From: Blastococcus sp. TF02A-26 | GTDB lineage: Bacteria; Actinomycetota; Actinomycetes; Mycobacteriales; Geodermatophilaceae | Direction: 5' to 3' | Length of the DNA: 64,000 nucleotides | Assembly (NCBI RefSeq): GCF_003319125.1 | Contig: NZ_QOHG01000014.1 | Coordinates: 1-64,000, forward strand | Part shown: positions 1 through 10,577 of the stretch, piece after piece | Position numbering within the stretch: the first letter of the stretch is position 1 | Layout of the letters: each line of letters opens with the position of its first letter | Translations under genes and position numbers: made by a program | Notes under the pieces: generated by a model | What the model was told of the DNA's origin: nothing | The model's database searches: none | Seen by the model: only the letters and a program-made list of their open reading frames with translations

Positions 1-824
1 GCGGTGAGCACCGCCATGCCGTCCTCACCGGCCTGGCGGGTCACCTTCCGCCCACGGATGGCCGTCTCCAGCCGGCGCAGCGCGGCGTCGGCGTCGATCC
101 GGGCGATCGCCCGTCGTGTGCACTCCCGCAGCTGCGCCACCGTCTGCCGGCCCGCCCGCGGCAGCACCCGGGCCTCCACCGCCGCCTTTTTCCCCGCCGT
201 CACCGGGCGCAGCAGTTCGGTCAGCGCCCGGGCCTGCGCCCAGGAGATGTCCCCGGCCTCGAGGGCGGCCAGCGTTCCCGGCAGCTGCTCGACCAGCTCC
301 ACCGACTCGACCAGCAACTCCGACGCCGCCCGCCCCGAGATCCGCAGCCGCACCGCGACCTCGTCGGCAGCCCACTCACTGACCTCGGTCAGCACCGCCG
401 GCCGCGCCGCCCGCGAGGCGGCCGAGGCCGCGCCCCGCTCACCGGGCTGCCGATCCCACACAGACGGCCGGCACCGGGCGAACGACGCCAGGGCCCGCAC
501 CCGCGCTCCGGCCAGCTGCGCCGACCGCCGCTCCACGTCCACCACCGCGTCCAGCAGCTCGGCGCCCTCCTCGAGCAGCCGCACCCGAGGATCACCGACA
601 GCCGGCTCCACCACACCGGCCGGCCCGGACAACGACCGGGCACGGGCCACCCGGCCGAGCGAGTCCGGCGTCACCGCACCGCTGCCGTGCATCGCCACCA
701 CGACCCACGAACCCCGCGGACGACCGACCACCAACCGCTGCCGACGATCGGCGGACAGAGCCCCGAGAGCGACCTCGACGGGAGTGCTCGCCCCGGTCAC
801 GGCCGCCTTCACGCTCTCGCACAC
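1..824 (-). CDS. DUF222 domain protein, N-terminal part (HNH endonuclease family), runs off the left edge
   Basis: The minus-strand frame whose codons fall on multiples of three is open from a stop near 845 to the window edge, giving about 274 codons without their 3' end. The translation has the hallmarks of the DUF222 family: a coiled N-terminal part (LLEEGAELLDAVVDVERR), the stretch SVWDRQPGE, then LTEVSEWAADEVAVRLRIS and AALEAGDISWAQARALTELL. In actinobacteria these proteins usually end in an HNH nuclease domain, which would lie outside the window, so nuclease function cannot be confirmed. The start is the GTG at 824-822: a TATCAT hexamer sits exactly 7 bases before it, as expected for a leaderless transcript, and an in-frame stop lies just upstream. 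An ATG at 692 is the alternative. Such genes are often multicopy and of unknown role. Confidence 0.75.
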   Translation of the reverse strand, partial: MCESVKAAVTGASTPVEVALGALSADRRQRLVVGRPRGSWVVVAMHGSGAVTPDSLGRVARARSLSGPAGVVEPAVGDPRVRLLEEGAELLDAVVDVERRSAQLAGARVRALASFARCRPSVWDRQPGERGAASAASRAARPAVLTEVSEWAADEVAVRLRISGRAASELLVESVELVEQLPGTLAALEAGDISWAQARALTELLRPVTAGKKAAVEARVLPRAGRQTVAQLRECTRRAIARIDADAALRRLETAIRGRKVTRQAGEDGMAVLT

Positions 825-831
825 ATGTTCG

Positions 832-837
832 ATGATA
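832..837 (-). promoter_or_regulatory. -10 hexamer TATCAT of a leaderless promoter for the DUF222 gene
   Basis: Reads TATCAT on the minus strand, 7 bases before the GTG at 824. It matches actinobacterial TANNNT and puts the transcript start at or next to the start codon. No convincing -35 box is visible. Confidence 0.45.
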
Positions 838-930
838 ACGGCGGGGCGTCATCCTGACCAGCGCAAACGCATCTGTGGAAACCCGATCGACCTGTGGATG
901 GTCACACGTCGGCGACGCCGCCGGCAGCTA

Positions 931-955
931 TGACGTCCTCGTGCGAACGACGTCA
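931..955. promoter_or_regulatory. Inverted repeat, possible operator
   Basis: TGACGTC (931-937) and GACGTCA (949-955) form a perfect 7-base inverted repeat with an 11-base spacer. It lies between the divergent DUF222 gene and the sugar-dehydrogenase-like gene, 83 bases before the latter's start. No cognate regulator is encoded nearby, so the role is inferred from position and symmetry only. Confidence 0.3.
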
Positions 956-1024
956 GATCTCCCGCCCACCTGCCGCTCCCACATCCCTGCGGGCCGGCGA
1001 CCACCCGGCGCTCCCACGCGCACG

Positions 1025-1030
1025 TACTGT
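1025..1030 (+). promoter_or_regulatory. -10 hexamer TACTGT of a leaderless promoter
   Basis: TACTGT lies 7 bases before the GTG at 1038, the same geometry as several other genes in this window. The GGAGG at 1032-1036 is only one base from the GTG and would be too close to act as a ribosome binding site, which supports a leaderless start. Confidence 0.45.
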
Positions 1031-1037
1031 CGGAGGG

Positions 1038-2216
1038 GTGAGGCGGGAGCACCGACGACGCGCGACCCGGCTGGCGTGCGCACTGCTGCTGACCGGCGTC
1101 GTGGCCGGGTGCGGCGGCGACGGTGGCTACGAGCCCCGCGGCGACTGGCGTCCCCTCCCCGAGGGCCCGCCCCCGCAGGTGGCGCCGCCGAGCGACAGCC
1201 AGGTGCCACCCCCGGCCGGACCGCCCTCCGGGGGCGGCTCCGGCTCCGGAGAGGGGCAGGAGGACGGCAACGTCGTCGCCACCGGCCTGGACGTGCCCAC
1301 CGGCCTGGTCCTGCTGCCCGACGGGACGGCCCTGGTCGCGGAGCGGGAGACCGGCCGCCTGCTCCAGGTGTTCCCCGACCGGTCACCGGCGCGCGAGCTC
1401 ATGGTGGTGCCCGGCATCGACACCGCCGGCGACGGCGGCCTGTACGGCCTGGCGCTCTCCCCCACCTTCGCCGAGGACGGGCTGGTCTACGCCTACCTCT
1501 CCACCGCCACCGACAACCGCGTCGTCCGCTTCCCCGTCGGCGGCACCCCCAACCCGGTGCTCGTCGGCATCCCCCGCGGCGAGGTGCACAACGGCGGCGC
1601 GCTGCTCTTCGGCGTCGACGGCTCGCTGTACGTCGGCACCGGCGACACCGGGAACCCCGCCCTGGCCCAGGACCCGGCCTCGCTGGCCGGCAAGGTGCTG
1701 CGGATCGACGTCTTCGGCCAGCCGGTCGACGGCGACGTCGTCTTCGGCCGCGGCTTCAGCAACGTGACCGCCCTGTGCGCGGCCGGCGACGAGACGATCT
1801 ACGCCACCGACGACGCGAGCGACCGTCCCGACGAGCTCACCGAGGTGGTCGCCGGCGCCGACGCGGGCTTCCCCACCGAGGTCCGCGGCTCGACCGCTCC
1901 GGTGCAGGAGATCGACGACGCCGTCGGGGGGCTGGCCGGCTGCGCGGTGGCCGGCCCGACCATCCACCTCGGCGCGCTCGAGGGCGAGCGGGTCTACTCG
2001 GTGACCCTCGACGGCAGCGGCGCGCCCGTCGACGTGCCCGAGGAGCTGATCCCCGACCGGTACGGCCGGCTGCGGACCGTCGTCCTCGAGCAGCAGACCG
2101 GCGCGCTCTGGATCACCACGTCGAACCGCGACGGCGCCGGCGAGCCCGGCGAGGACGACGACCGGGTGCTGCGCATCCTCCCGCCCGGCGCGTCGGGGCA
2201 GGAGAGCCCGCTGTGA
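1038..2216 (+). CDS. Glucose/sorbosone dehydrogenase-like lipoprotein (PQQ-type beta-propeller)
   Basis: Predicted 392-residue lipoprotein. The first 25 residues are a basic n-region, a hydrophobic core (LACALLLTGVVAG) and a lipobox cysteine, so it should be anchored to the outer face of the membrane. A proline/glycine-rich linker of about 45 residues follows, then a six-bladed propeller of the soluble glucose/sorbosone dehydrogenase family: VATGLDVPTGLVLLPDG, GDGGLYGLALSP, HNGGALLFGVDGSLYVGTGD and GKVLRID. The HNGG histidine corresponds to the catalytic base region of family members. Known members oxidise aldoses using PQQ, but no PQQ biosynthesis gene is in the window, so substrate and cofactor are unproven. 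The start was chosen by the lipoprotein signal and the -10 hexamer 7 bases upstream; an ATG at 930 is possible but would leave a long unstructured leader. Confidence 0.8.
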   Translation: MRREHRRRATRLACALLLTGVVAGCGGDGGYEPRGDWRPLPEGPPPQVAPPSDSQVPPPAGPPSGGGSGSGEGQEDGNVVATGLDVPTGLVLLPDGTALVAERETGRLLQVFPDRSPARELMVVPGIDTAGDGGLYGLALSPTFAEDGLVYAYLSTATDNRVVRFPVGGTPNPVLVGIPRGEVHNGGALLFGVDGSLYVGTGDTGNPALAQDPASLAGKVLRIDVFGQPVDGDVVFGRGFSNVTALCAAGDETIYATDDASDRPDELTEVVAGADAGFPTEVRGSTAPVQEIDDAVGGLAGCAVAGPTIHLGALEGERVYSVTLDGSGAPVDVPEELIPDRYGRLRTVVLEQQTGALWITTSNRDGAGEPGEDDDRVLRILPPGASGQESPL

Positions 2217-2219
2217 CAC

Positions 2220-2239
2220 TGCGGTCCTCCCGGACCGCA
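2220..2239 (+). terminator. Hairpin after the sugar-dehydrogenase-like gene
   Basis: TGCGGTCC (2220-2227) pairs perfectly with GGACCGCA (2232-2239) around a 4-base loop, 3 bases after the stop codon. There is no U-tract, as is usual for high-GC actinobacteria. Confidence 0.5.
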
Positions 2240-2290
2240 CCGCGGCCACGTGCCGTCCCCCGGCTGCGCTGAGCCACGACCGCCGCACCC

Positions 2291-2315
2291 GGCGGGGACC
2301 CCTCCGGGGCCCGCC
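2291..2315 (-). terminator. Hairpin after gatB
   Basis: GGCGGGGACCCC and GGGGCCCGCC form a GC-only stem with a small bulge, 16 bases beyond the gatB stop on the minus strand. It faces the hairpin at 2220-2239 between two convergent genes. Confidence 0.45.
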
Positions 2316-2331
2316 ACCGGGCACGGCCGTG

Positions 2332-3840
2332 CTAGCCGATCACGCGCTCCTCGAGCATGCGCTTCACCGTGGCCGCGTCGGCCTTGCCGCGGGTGGCCTT
2401 CATGACCGAGCCCACCAGCGCGCCGAGAGCCTGCACCTTGCCGCCGCGGACCTTCTCCACGACGTCGGGCGCGCCGGCGATGGCCGCCTCGACGGCCGCC
2501 ACCAGCTCGTCGGACTCCCCCATCACCACGAGTCCGCGCGCGGTCATGACCTCGTCCGGGCCGCCGTCGCCGGCGAGGACGCCGTCCAGCACCTGACGGG
2601 CGAGCTTGTCGTTGATCTTGCCGTCGCGGACCAGGGCCGCCAGCTCCGCGACCTGGGCGGGGGTGACCGCCAGGTCGGTGAGCTCCACCCCGGTCTCGTT
2701 GGCGCGACGGGCCAGGTCGCCCAGCCACCACTTGCGGGCGTCGCCCGGGGTGGCGCCGGCGGCCACGGTGTCGGAGACGAGACCGAGGGCGCCGGCGTTC
2801 GCCAGCCACTGCATCTCCGTCGCCGACAGCCCCCACTCCTCCATGAGGCGGGCGCGGCGGGCGGCCGGGAGCTCCGGCAGGTCCGCGGCGAGCTTCTCCA
2901 CCCACGCGGCGTCGGGGGCCAGCGGCACGAGGTCGGGCTCGGGGAAGTACCGGTAGTCGGTGGCCTCCTCCTTGCTCCGCCCCGGCGAGGTGCTGCCGGT
3001 GTCCTCGTGGAAGTGGCGGGTCTCCTGCAGCACCCGCCCGCCGGCGTCGAGCACGGCGGCCTGCCGGCGCATCTCGTAGCGCACCGAGCGCTCCACCGAG
3101 CGCAGCGAGTTGACGTTCTTGGTCTCGGTGCGGGTGCCCCACTCCAGGCTGCCGATCGGGGCCAGCGAGGTGTTCACGTCGCAGCGCAGGCTGCCCTGCT
3201 CCATGCGGACGTCGGAGGCACCGAGCGCCTGCACGATCTCGCGCAGCTCGGTGACGTAGGCGCGGGCGACCTCGGGGGCCTTGGCGCCCGCACCGGGGAT
3301 CGGCCGGGTGACGATCTCCACCAGCGGGATGCCCGCCCGGTTGAAGTCGACCAGCGAGTGGTCGGCGCCGTGGATGCGCCCGGTGGCGCCACCGACGTGG
3401 AGGTTCTTGCCGGTGTCCTCCTCCAGGTGCACCCGCTCGATCTCCACCCGGTAGGTCTCGCCGTCGACCTCGACGTCGAGGTGCCCCGCGGTGCACAGCG
3501 GCTCGTCGTACTGGCTGGTCTGGAAGCCCTTGGGGATGTCCGGGTAGAAGTAGTTCTTCCGCGCGAAGCGCGACCAGGACGCGATCCGGCAGCCCAGCGC
3601 CAGCCCGATGCGGATGGTGTGCTCGACGGCCGCGGCGTTGGCGACGGGCAGCGAGCCGGGCAGTCCCAGGCAGACCGGGCAGGTCTGGGTGTTGGGCTCG
3701 GCGCCGAAGGTGGTCGCGCAGCCGCAGAACATCTTCGAGGCGGTGCCCAGCTCGACGTGGGTCTCCAGGCCGATGACCGGCTCGTAGCGGGTCAGGACCT
3801 CGGCGAACTCGACGAGCCGGTCGCCGGTGTGGGTGGTCAC
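2332..3840 (-). CDS. gatB: Aspartyl/glutamyl-tRNA(Asn/Gln) amidotransferase subunit B
   Basis: GatB binds the misacylated Glu-tRNA(Gln) or Asp-tRNA(Asn) and phosphorylates the acyl group so that ammonia from GatA can convert it to the amide. At 502 residues it has the normal length. The N-terminal catalytic cradle is clear: [12 protein letters not shown], the zinc ligands in [10 protein letters not shown] and [13 protein letters not shown], and [14 protein letters not shown]. The C-terminal helical and YqeY-like tail domain ends in [11 protein letters not shown]. The start is GTG at 3840, preceded by AAGGAGG inside the 3' end of the small upstream gene; the two overlap as GTGA. It is the last gene of gatC-gatA-orf59-gatB and ends convergently with the sugar-dehydrogenase-like gene. 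Confidence 0.97.
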   Translation of the reverse strand: MTTHTGDRLVEFAEVLTRYEPVIGLETHVELGTASKMFCGCATTFGAEPNTQTCPVCLGLPGSLPVANAAAVEHTIRIGLALGCRIASWSRFARKNYFYPDIPKGFQTSQYDEPLCTAGHLDVEVDGETYRVEIERVHLEEDTGKNLHVGGATGRIHGADHSLVDFNRAGIPLVEIVTRPIPGAGAKAPEVARAYVTELREIVQALGASDVRMEQGSLRCDVNTSLAPIGSLEWGTRTETKNVNSLRSVERSVRYEMRRQAAVLDAGGRVLQETRHFHEDTGSTSPGRSKEEATDYRYFPEPDLVPLAPDAAWVEKLAADLPELPAARRARLMEEWGLSATEMQWLANAGALGLVSDTVAAGATPGDARKWWLGDLARRANETGVELTDLAVTPAQVAELAALVRDGKINDKLARQVLDGVLAGDGGPDEVMTARGLVVMGESDELVAAVEAAIAGAPDVVEKVRGGKVQALGALVGSVMKATRGKADAATVKRMLEERVIG

Positions 3841-4016
3841 GGTGTCGTGTCCTCCTTGGGGAGGGACCGGCCGGTGATCCAGGCGCCGGCCCCGGTCAGC
3901 AGTCCGAGGACGATGAAGACGGCGAAGACGGGCCGGTCCGTGGTGATCCACAGGACGACGCCCGCGACGACGACGAAGGCGGTCAGTGCCCACGCCGCCT
4001 TGAGGGGCCCGTTCAC
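3837..4016 (-). CDS. 59-residue two-helix membrane protein between gatA and gatB
   Basis: Small gene read from GTG at 4016 to TGA at 3837. The translation begins [17 protein letters not shown] and ends [11 protein letters not shown]. It has two hydrophobic stretches (about residues 8-24 and 31-46) separated by WITTDRPVF, so two membrane helices are predicted. Its start overlaps the gatA stop (GTGA at 4016-4013) and its stop overlaps the gatB start in the same way, so it is translated as an integral part of the gatCAB operon. The gatB ribosome binding site is inside its coding sequence. It resembles no enzyme I recognise. It could be a small accessory or anchor protein, or may simply preserve translational coupling. 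Codon usage is strongly GC3-biased like its neighbours, which supports real coding. Confidence 0.75.
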   Translation of the reverse strand: MNGPLKAAWALTAFVVVAGVVLWITTDRPVFAVFIVLGLLTGAGAWITGRSLPKEDTTP

Positions 4017-5539
4017 GCCGCGCCGCCCGCGGTGGTGAGCTGGTCCAGGAACCGCGAACCGCGGGCGCTGTCCAGCGCGGCCTCGACCGCCGCGGCCAGC
4101 GAGTAGCAGCGGTCGTCGGCCAGGGCCGGGGCCATGATCTGCAGCCCGACCGGCAGCCCCTCGGAGAGCCCGCAGGGCACCGAGATCGCCGGCAGTCCGG
4201 CGAGGCTGGCCGGCAGCGTGCAGAGGTCGGCGGCGTACATGGCGAGCGGGTCGTCGACGCGGGTGCCCAGCGGGAAGGCGACCGTCGGGGTGACCGGGCT
4301 GACCAGCACGTCGACGTCCTCGAACGCGCTGGTGAAGTCCCGGGTGATGAGCGTGCGGACCTTCTGGGCCTGCCCGTAGTAGGCGTCGTAGTAGCCGGCC
4401 GACAGGGCGTAGGTGCCGAGGATGATCCGGCGCTTCACCTCCGGCCCGAAGCCCTGCTCGCGGGTGAGTGCCATGACCTCGTCGAGGTCGTGCGCCCCGT
4501 CGTCGGCCACCCGGATGCCGAACCGCATGCCCTCGAAGCGGGCCAGGTTCGACGACGCCTCGCTGGGCGCGATCAGGTAGTAGGCCGGGAGCGCCAGGTC
4601 GAAGCTCGGGCAGGAGACCTCGCGGACCTCGGCGCCCATGCCCTCCATGAGCTGCACCGCCTCGGCGACGCGGGCGAGCACGCCCTCCTCGTAGCCGTCG
4701 GTGTGGCCCTCCCCGCCCAGCTCGCGGACGACGCCGACCCGGAGGCCCTTCAGGTCACCGGTGGCGCCGCGGCGCGCGCACTCGGCCAGCGGCGGCAGCG
4801 GGGCGTCGATGCTCGTGGAGTCGCGCGGGTCGTGCCCGCCGATCGCCTCGTGCAGGACGGCGGCGTCGAGGACCGTGCGCGCCATCGGACCGGCCTGGTC
4901 CAGGCTGCTCGAGAAGGCGATGAGCCCGTACCGGGAGACCGAGCCGTAGGTCGGCTTGTGCCCGACCAGGCCGGTGACCGCGGCGGGCTGGCGGATCGAG
5001 CCGCCGGTGTCGGTGCCCAGCGCCCACGGCGCCAGGCCACCGGCGACGGCCGCCGACGACCCGCCGGAGGAGCCGCCCGGGATGCGGGCCAGGTCCCAGG
5101 GGTTGCGGGTGACCCGGTAGGCGGAGTTCTCGGTCGAGCTGCCCATGGCGAACTCGTCCATGTTGGTCTTGCCCAGCAGCACCGTGCCGGCGTCCTTGAG
5201 CCGGCCGGCGACGGTCGCGTCGTAGGGCGGCCGCCAGCCCTCCAGGATCTTCGAGCCGCTGGTCGTCGGGACGCCCTCGGTGACGAAGACGTCCTTGAGC
5301 GCCACCGGCAGGCCGGCCAGCGGGCCGAGCTCCTCGCCGGCGAGGCGGGCCGTGTCGATCTCCCCCGCCCGCTGCAGCGCGGCGCGCCCCTCGACGTGCA
5401 GGTAGGCGCCGACGGCGCCGTCCTCCGCGGCGATGCGGTCGAGGTAGGCCCGGGTGAGCTCCACGGAGGAGAGCTCGCCGGAGGCCAGGCGGTCGCGCAG
5501 CTCGACGGCGTCGAGCTCGGTCAGCTCCGCCACGCTCAC
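4013..5539 (-). CDS. gatA: Aspartyl/glutamyl-tRNA(Asn/Gln) amidotransferase subunit A
   Basis: Glutaminase subunit of the transamidosome: it releases ammonia from glutamine and channels it to GatB. It has 508 residues. The amidase-signature catalytic triad is present: Lys82 in ALKDVF, the cis-Ser157 in [12 protein letters not shown], and nucleophile Ser181 in [12 protein letters not shown], all shifted by three residues from the usual GatA numbering. The C-terminal half contains the conserved TPTVAFPLG and [20 protein letters not shown]. The GTG start at 5539 overlaps the gatC stop (GTGA), and its own stop overlaps the start of the 59-residue gene. Presence of GatCAB implies that this organism makes Gln-tRNA(Gln), and perhaps Asn-tRNA(Asn), indirectly. 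Confidence 0.97.
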   Translation of the reverse strand: MSVAELTELDAVELRDRLASGELSSVELTRAYLDRIAAEDGAVGAYLHVEGRAALQRAGEIDTARLAGEELGPLAGLPVALKDVFVTEGVPTTSGSKILEGWRPPYDATVAGRLKDAGTVLLGKTNMDEFAMGSSTENSAYRVTRNPWDLARIPGGSSGGSSAAVAGGLAPWALGTDTGGSIRQPAAVTGLVGHKPTYGSVSRYGLIAFSSSLDQAGPMARTVLDAAVLHEAIGGHDPRDSTSIDAPLPPLAECARRGATGDLKGLRVGVVRELGGEGHTDGYEEGVLARVAEAVQLMEGMGAEVREVSCPSFDLALPAYYLIAPSEASSNLARFEGMRFGIRVADDGAHDLDEVMALTREQGFGPEVKRRIILGTYALSAGYYDAYYGQAQKVRTLITRDFTSAFEDVDVLVSPVTPTVAFPLGTRVDDPLAMYAADLCTLPASLAGLPAISVPCGLSEGLPVGLQIMAPALADDRCYSLAAAVEAALDSARGSRFLDQLTTAGGAA

Positions 5540-5850
5540 TCCTCGCCCAGGATGCGGGGCACGCGGAACCGGTCGTCCTCGGCCGCGGGCGCGCCGGCGA
5601 GGACGACGTCGCGCGGGAGGCTGGGGGTGGCGACGTCGGCGCGCAGCACGTTGGTCAGCGGCACCGCGTGCGTCGTGGGGTCGACGTCGGCGACGTCGGC
5701 CTTGCCCACCTGGGCGACGGCGTCGAGGACGGCGCCCAGCTGCCCGGCGAAGCGGTCGAGCTCGTCCTCGGTCAGGGCGAGGCGGGACAACCGCGCGAGG
5801 TGCGCGATGTCCTCCCTGCCCAGGGCTGCGTTCGCTGGCGGGGTGCTCAT
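5536..5850 (-). CDS. gatC: Aspartyl/glutamyl-tRNA(Asn/Gln) amidotransferase subunit C
   Basis: 104-residue GatC, the small belt-like subunit that stabilises the GatA-GatB contact. Family signatures are visible: [20 protein letters not shown] at the N-terminus and [16 protein letters not shown] in the middle, ending with [11 protein letters not shown]. The ATG at 5850 gives the standard length. It is the first gene of the operon and overlaps gatA by four bases. A TACAGT hexamer on the minus strand (5942-5947) could be the operon -10, leaving a leader of roughly 85 bases; this is only a candidate. The gene diverges from the ACT-domain gene across a 234-base gap. Confidence 0.95.
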   Translation of the reverse strand: MSTPPANAALGREDIAHLARLSRLALTEDELDRFAGQLGAVLDAVAQVGKADVADVDPTTHAVPLTNVLRADVATPSLPRDVVLAGAPAAEDDRFRVPRILGEE

Positions 5851-6084
5851 GCTGCGGCGGGACTCCACTCGTGCGCCGTCCCGCCGCCGGCCCGGACCGG
5901 GTGGTGCGGGAGCGTGCGGGACCGGGGAAACCAACCCCGCCACTGTACGTGGGCCGTGCCAGCGCGTTCGGCGGCCGATGCCGTTCCACCGGCCGCTCGA
6001 CCGGGCGGTGCGTCATGGGGGAAGCTGACGGGGTTCGCCGATCGACGACGATCGACCCGCAACCGAGGGACGCCCGGAGGAACC

Positions 6085-6765
6085 GTGTCCTATCTCCTGC
6101 GGCTGGTCGTCCCCGACCGGCCAGGCATCCTCGGCGCCGTGGCCACCGCGCTCGGTGCCGCCGGGGTCGACATCGTGTCCGTCGACGTGCTCGAGCGCGG
6201 CAACGGGGTCGCCGTCGACGACATCGTCATCGACCTCCCGCCGGACCGGCTGCCCGACGGCCTGATCACCGCCGCGCAGGCGGTGGAGGGCGTGGAGGTG
6301 GAGTCGCTGCGGCCGTTCTCCGGCCCGCTGGACACCCACCGGGAGCTGGAGCTGCTGGAGGCGCTGGCCCGCGCGGGCGAGCGCTCCCCCGAGCCGAGCC
6401 TGGCGATCAAGCTGCTGGCCGCGGAGCTGCCCCGCGTCTTCACCAGCGGCTGGGCGGCGGTCCTGCAGGGCGACGGCGGTTCCTGCGAGGTCCTCGCCGC
6501 CTCCGACGCGGCACCCTCCTTCGACGGCATGACGCTGCCCTGGCTGCCACTGGAGGGGGCGCGGCTGCTGCCGAGCGAGGACGGGTGGCTGCCCGAGCGG
6601 TGGCGGGAGATGGCGATCGAGATGATGGCCACGCCGTTCGGCTCGCCGCGCACCGCGGTCGTCATCGGCCGGTCCGGCGGGCCGGCGTTCCGCCGCTCGG
6701 AGCTGCTCCGGCTGGTGCACCTGACCGGCATCGCCGCGACGGTCGCCCACCTCCCCCCGGCGTAG
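6085..6765 (+). CDS. ACT-domain amino-acid-sensing protein
   Basis: 226-residue protein. It opens with an ACT fold (residues 1-75: [22 protein letters not shown], then [12 protein letters not shown]), the usual small-molecule-binding module of amino-acid metabolism regulators. The remaining 150 residues form a second domain with a GAF-like composition ([19 protein letters not shown] and [18 protein letters not shown]). No DNA-binding or catalytic motif is apparent. GTG at 6085 is preceded by GGAGG (6076-6080) with 4-base spacing, which decides the start. It is divergent from gatC and just upstream of the immunity-like gene. The ligand is unknown; in relatives the gene commonly stays next to gatCAB, so a link to amide amino acids is plausible but inferred. 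Confidence 0.75.
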   Translation: MSYLLRLVVPDRPGILGAVATALGAAGVDIVSVDVLERGNGVAVDDIVIDLPPDRLPDGLITAAQAVEGVEVESLRPFSGPLDTHRELELLEALARAGERSPEPSLAIKLLAAELPRVFTSGWAAVLQGDGGSCEVLAASDAAPSFDGMTLPWLPLEGARLLPSEDGWLPERWREMAIEMMATPFGSPRTAVVIGRSGGPAFRRSELLRLVHLTGIAATVAHLPPA

Positions 6766-6778
6766 CCGGCGCCCGGCC

Positions 6779-7294
6779 GTGATCCTGCCGCCGGTCCGGG
6801 ACCCGCGGTTCGTGACCGTCCGCCGCGGCGGGACGCTCTCCGACCCCGACCACCACCTCCTCGCGCTGTGGGCGGCGGAGTGCGCCGAGCACGTGCTCGG
6901 CCTGTTCGAATCCGCACGACCGGAGGACCCCCGGCCGCGGGCGGCGATCGAGGCGGCGCGGGCCTGGGTGCGCGGGGAGCTCCGGATGATGGAGGCGCGG
7001 GCGCTGGGTGGCCATGCGATGGGCGCCGCACGGGACCTGCGCGGAGCGGCGCGGCACGCCGCCTACGCCGCCGGCCAGGCCGCGGTGGTCGCGCACGTCG
7101 CCGCGCACGAGCTGGGGGCGGCCGCCTACGCCATCAAGGCGGTGCGCGCCGCCGCCGCGCCGGAGGCGAGCGAGGCCGCCGGGCGCGCCGAGTGCCGCTG
7201 GCAGCAGGACCGGCTCCCGGCGCCGATCCGCGAGCTGGTGCTCGACGACCAGCGGCTGCGCAACGACCTCTGCTGGTCGGTCTTCGACTGGTGA
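6779..7294 (+). CDS. Putative immunity protein (Imm-5-like fold), no toxin partner seen
   Basis: 171-residue, alanine-rich helical protein. The sequence DPRFVTVRRGGTLSDPDHHLLALWAAECAEHVL, followed by HAMGAARDLRGAARHAAYAAGQA and VAHVAAHELGAAAYAIKAV, matches what is annotated in actinobacteria as a putative immunity protein. The same architecture of repeated helices carrying small residues and histidines recurs in that family. It ends with the motif LRNDLCWSVFDW. The GTG at 6779 lies 13 bases after the ACT gene stop, and the gene ends 7 bases before the convergent ligA stop. No polymorphic toxin or secretion gene flanks it, so a role in toxin protection is inference from family name only. A general metabolic role is equally possible. 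Confidence 0.6.
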   Translation: MILPPVRDPRFVTVRRGGTLSDPDHHLLALWAAECAEHVLGLFESARPEDPRPRAAIEAARAWVRGELRMMEARALGGHAMGAARDLRGAARHAAYAAGQAAVVAHVAAHELGAAAYAIKAVRAAAAPEASEAAGRAECRWQQDRLPAPIRELVLDDQRLRNDLCWSVFDW

Positions 7295-7301
7295 GCCGCC
7301 G

Positions 7302-9536
<2,235 letters not shown>

Positions 9537-10577
9537 TCACTCGGGGAGCAGGTACCTCGCCGCCTCGCGGACGTGGGTCAGCGCCTGCCGGGCGTACGCC
9601 GGCGAGGCGCCGGCCAGGCCGCACGCCGGCGACAGGGTGACCGCCCCGGCGAGCTCGTCGGCGGCGAAGCCGAGCTCGTTCCACCACGCCCGGAGCCGGG
9701 AGGCGGTGGCCTTCGGCGCCGGCAGGGTGGCGTCGGTGCCCGGCACGACGCCGAGCACGAGGTGCAGGCCGGCGTCGACGGCCGTGCCGACGGCGTCCTG
9801 GTCCTGCACCAGGCCGTGGTCGAAGGAGACCGCGGCCGCGCCCGATGCGCGGAACAGCTCCAGCGGTGCCCGGTTGGCGCAGCAGTGCACGACCACCGGC
9901 CCCGGCACCGCCTCGACCACCGCCGCCAGCTCCTGCTGCACCGCGCTCGCCTCGACCGCCGGCAGCTTGCCGAAGCCGCTCGCGGTCGGCAGACCGCCCT
10001 GCAGGACGGCGGGCACGCTCGGCTCGTCCAGCTGCACCACCACGCGTGCGCCCGGCACCCGCGCGGAGACCTCGGCGACGTGCGCGGCGATGCCCTCGGC
10101 CAGCGACTGGCCCAGGTCCCGACGGGCGCCGGGATCGACGACCGCCCGGTCGCCGCGCATCCGCTCCAGGCCGGCGGCGAGGGTCCACGGCCCGGCCGCC
10201 TGCACCTTGAGGGTCCCGGTGTAGCCCGCGGCCAGGTCGTGCAGCGCGTCGAGGTCCCGGGCGAGGAACTCCCGTGCCCGGCGCTGGTCGACCCCGCCGC
10301 GCGGGACCAGCCGCCAGCCGGCGGGCGTCAGGTCGACGGCGAGGTCGACCAGCAGCGCGGCGCTGCGCCCGAGCAGGTCGGCCCCCGCCCCGCGACCGGG
10401 GAGCTCCGGCAGGTGCGGGAGGTCGGGCAGCTCGCCGAGCACCACCCGCAGTGCCTCGACCGGGTCGGTGCCGGGCAGCGACCCCACGCCGGTGGCCGGC
10501 CCCCACGCTGCCGGGGCCGGCCCCCGGTCGGGTCCGGGATCGGTCGGGTCAGACGCTGGGTCGGTCGGCGAGGCCAC
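9537..10577 (-). CDS. Cobalamin-independent methionine synthase (MetE C-terminal domain) family protein
   Basis: 346 residues, matching only the C-terminal catalytic TIM barrel of MetE (full MetE is about 750 residues). The N-terminal conserved block is ATGVGSLPGTDPVEALRVVL. Zinc-site candidates are His and Cys in VVVHCCANRAP and a late Cys in LSPACGLAG, so the metal centre looks complete. Short MetE-like proteins of this kind are common in actinobacteria and may use a corrinoid protein or small methyl donor rather than polyglutamyl-methyltetrahydrofolate; the true substrate is unknown. The GTG at 10577 overlaps the end of the upstream nucleotidase gene by 29 bases. There is no better start before the conserved block, so translation may be coupled. 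It lies upstream of ligA on the same strand. Confidence 0.75.
   Translation of the reverse strand: MASPTDPASDPTDPGPDRGPAPAAWGPATGVGSLPGTDPVEALRVVLGELPDLPHLPELPGRGAGADLLGRSAALLVDLAVDLTPAGWRLVPRGGVDQRRAREFLARDLDALHDLAAGYTGTLKVQAAGPWTLAAGLERMRGDRAVVDPGARRDLGQSLAEGIAAHVAEVSARVPGARVVVQLDEPSVPAVLQGGLPTASGFGKLPAVEASAVQQELAAVVEAVPGPVVVHCCANRAPLELFRASGAAAVSFDHGLVQDQDAVGTAVDAGLHLVLGVVPGTDATLPAPKATASRLRAWWNELGFAADELAGAVTLSPACGLAGASPAYARQALTHVREAARYLLPE

Noticed and set aside
4-933. Long open frame on the plus strand opposite the DUF222 gene
   Set aside because: Arg/Ser/Ala-rich low-complexity product; the opposite strand reads a clear DUF222 protein, so this is an antisense artefact of high GC.
9537-10577. 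Complete methionine synthase MetE
   Set aside because: Only the C-terminal catalytic domain is present (346 residues); the N-terminal half is missing, so it is called a MetE-domain family protein.
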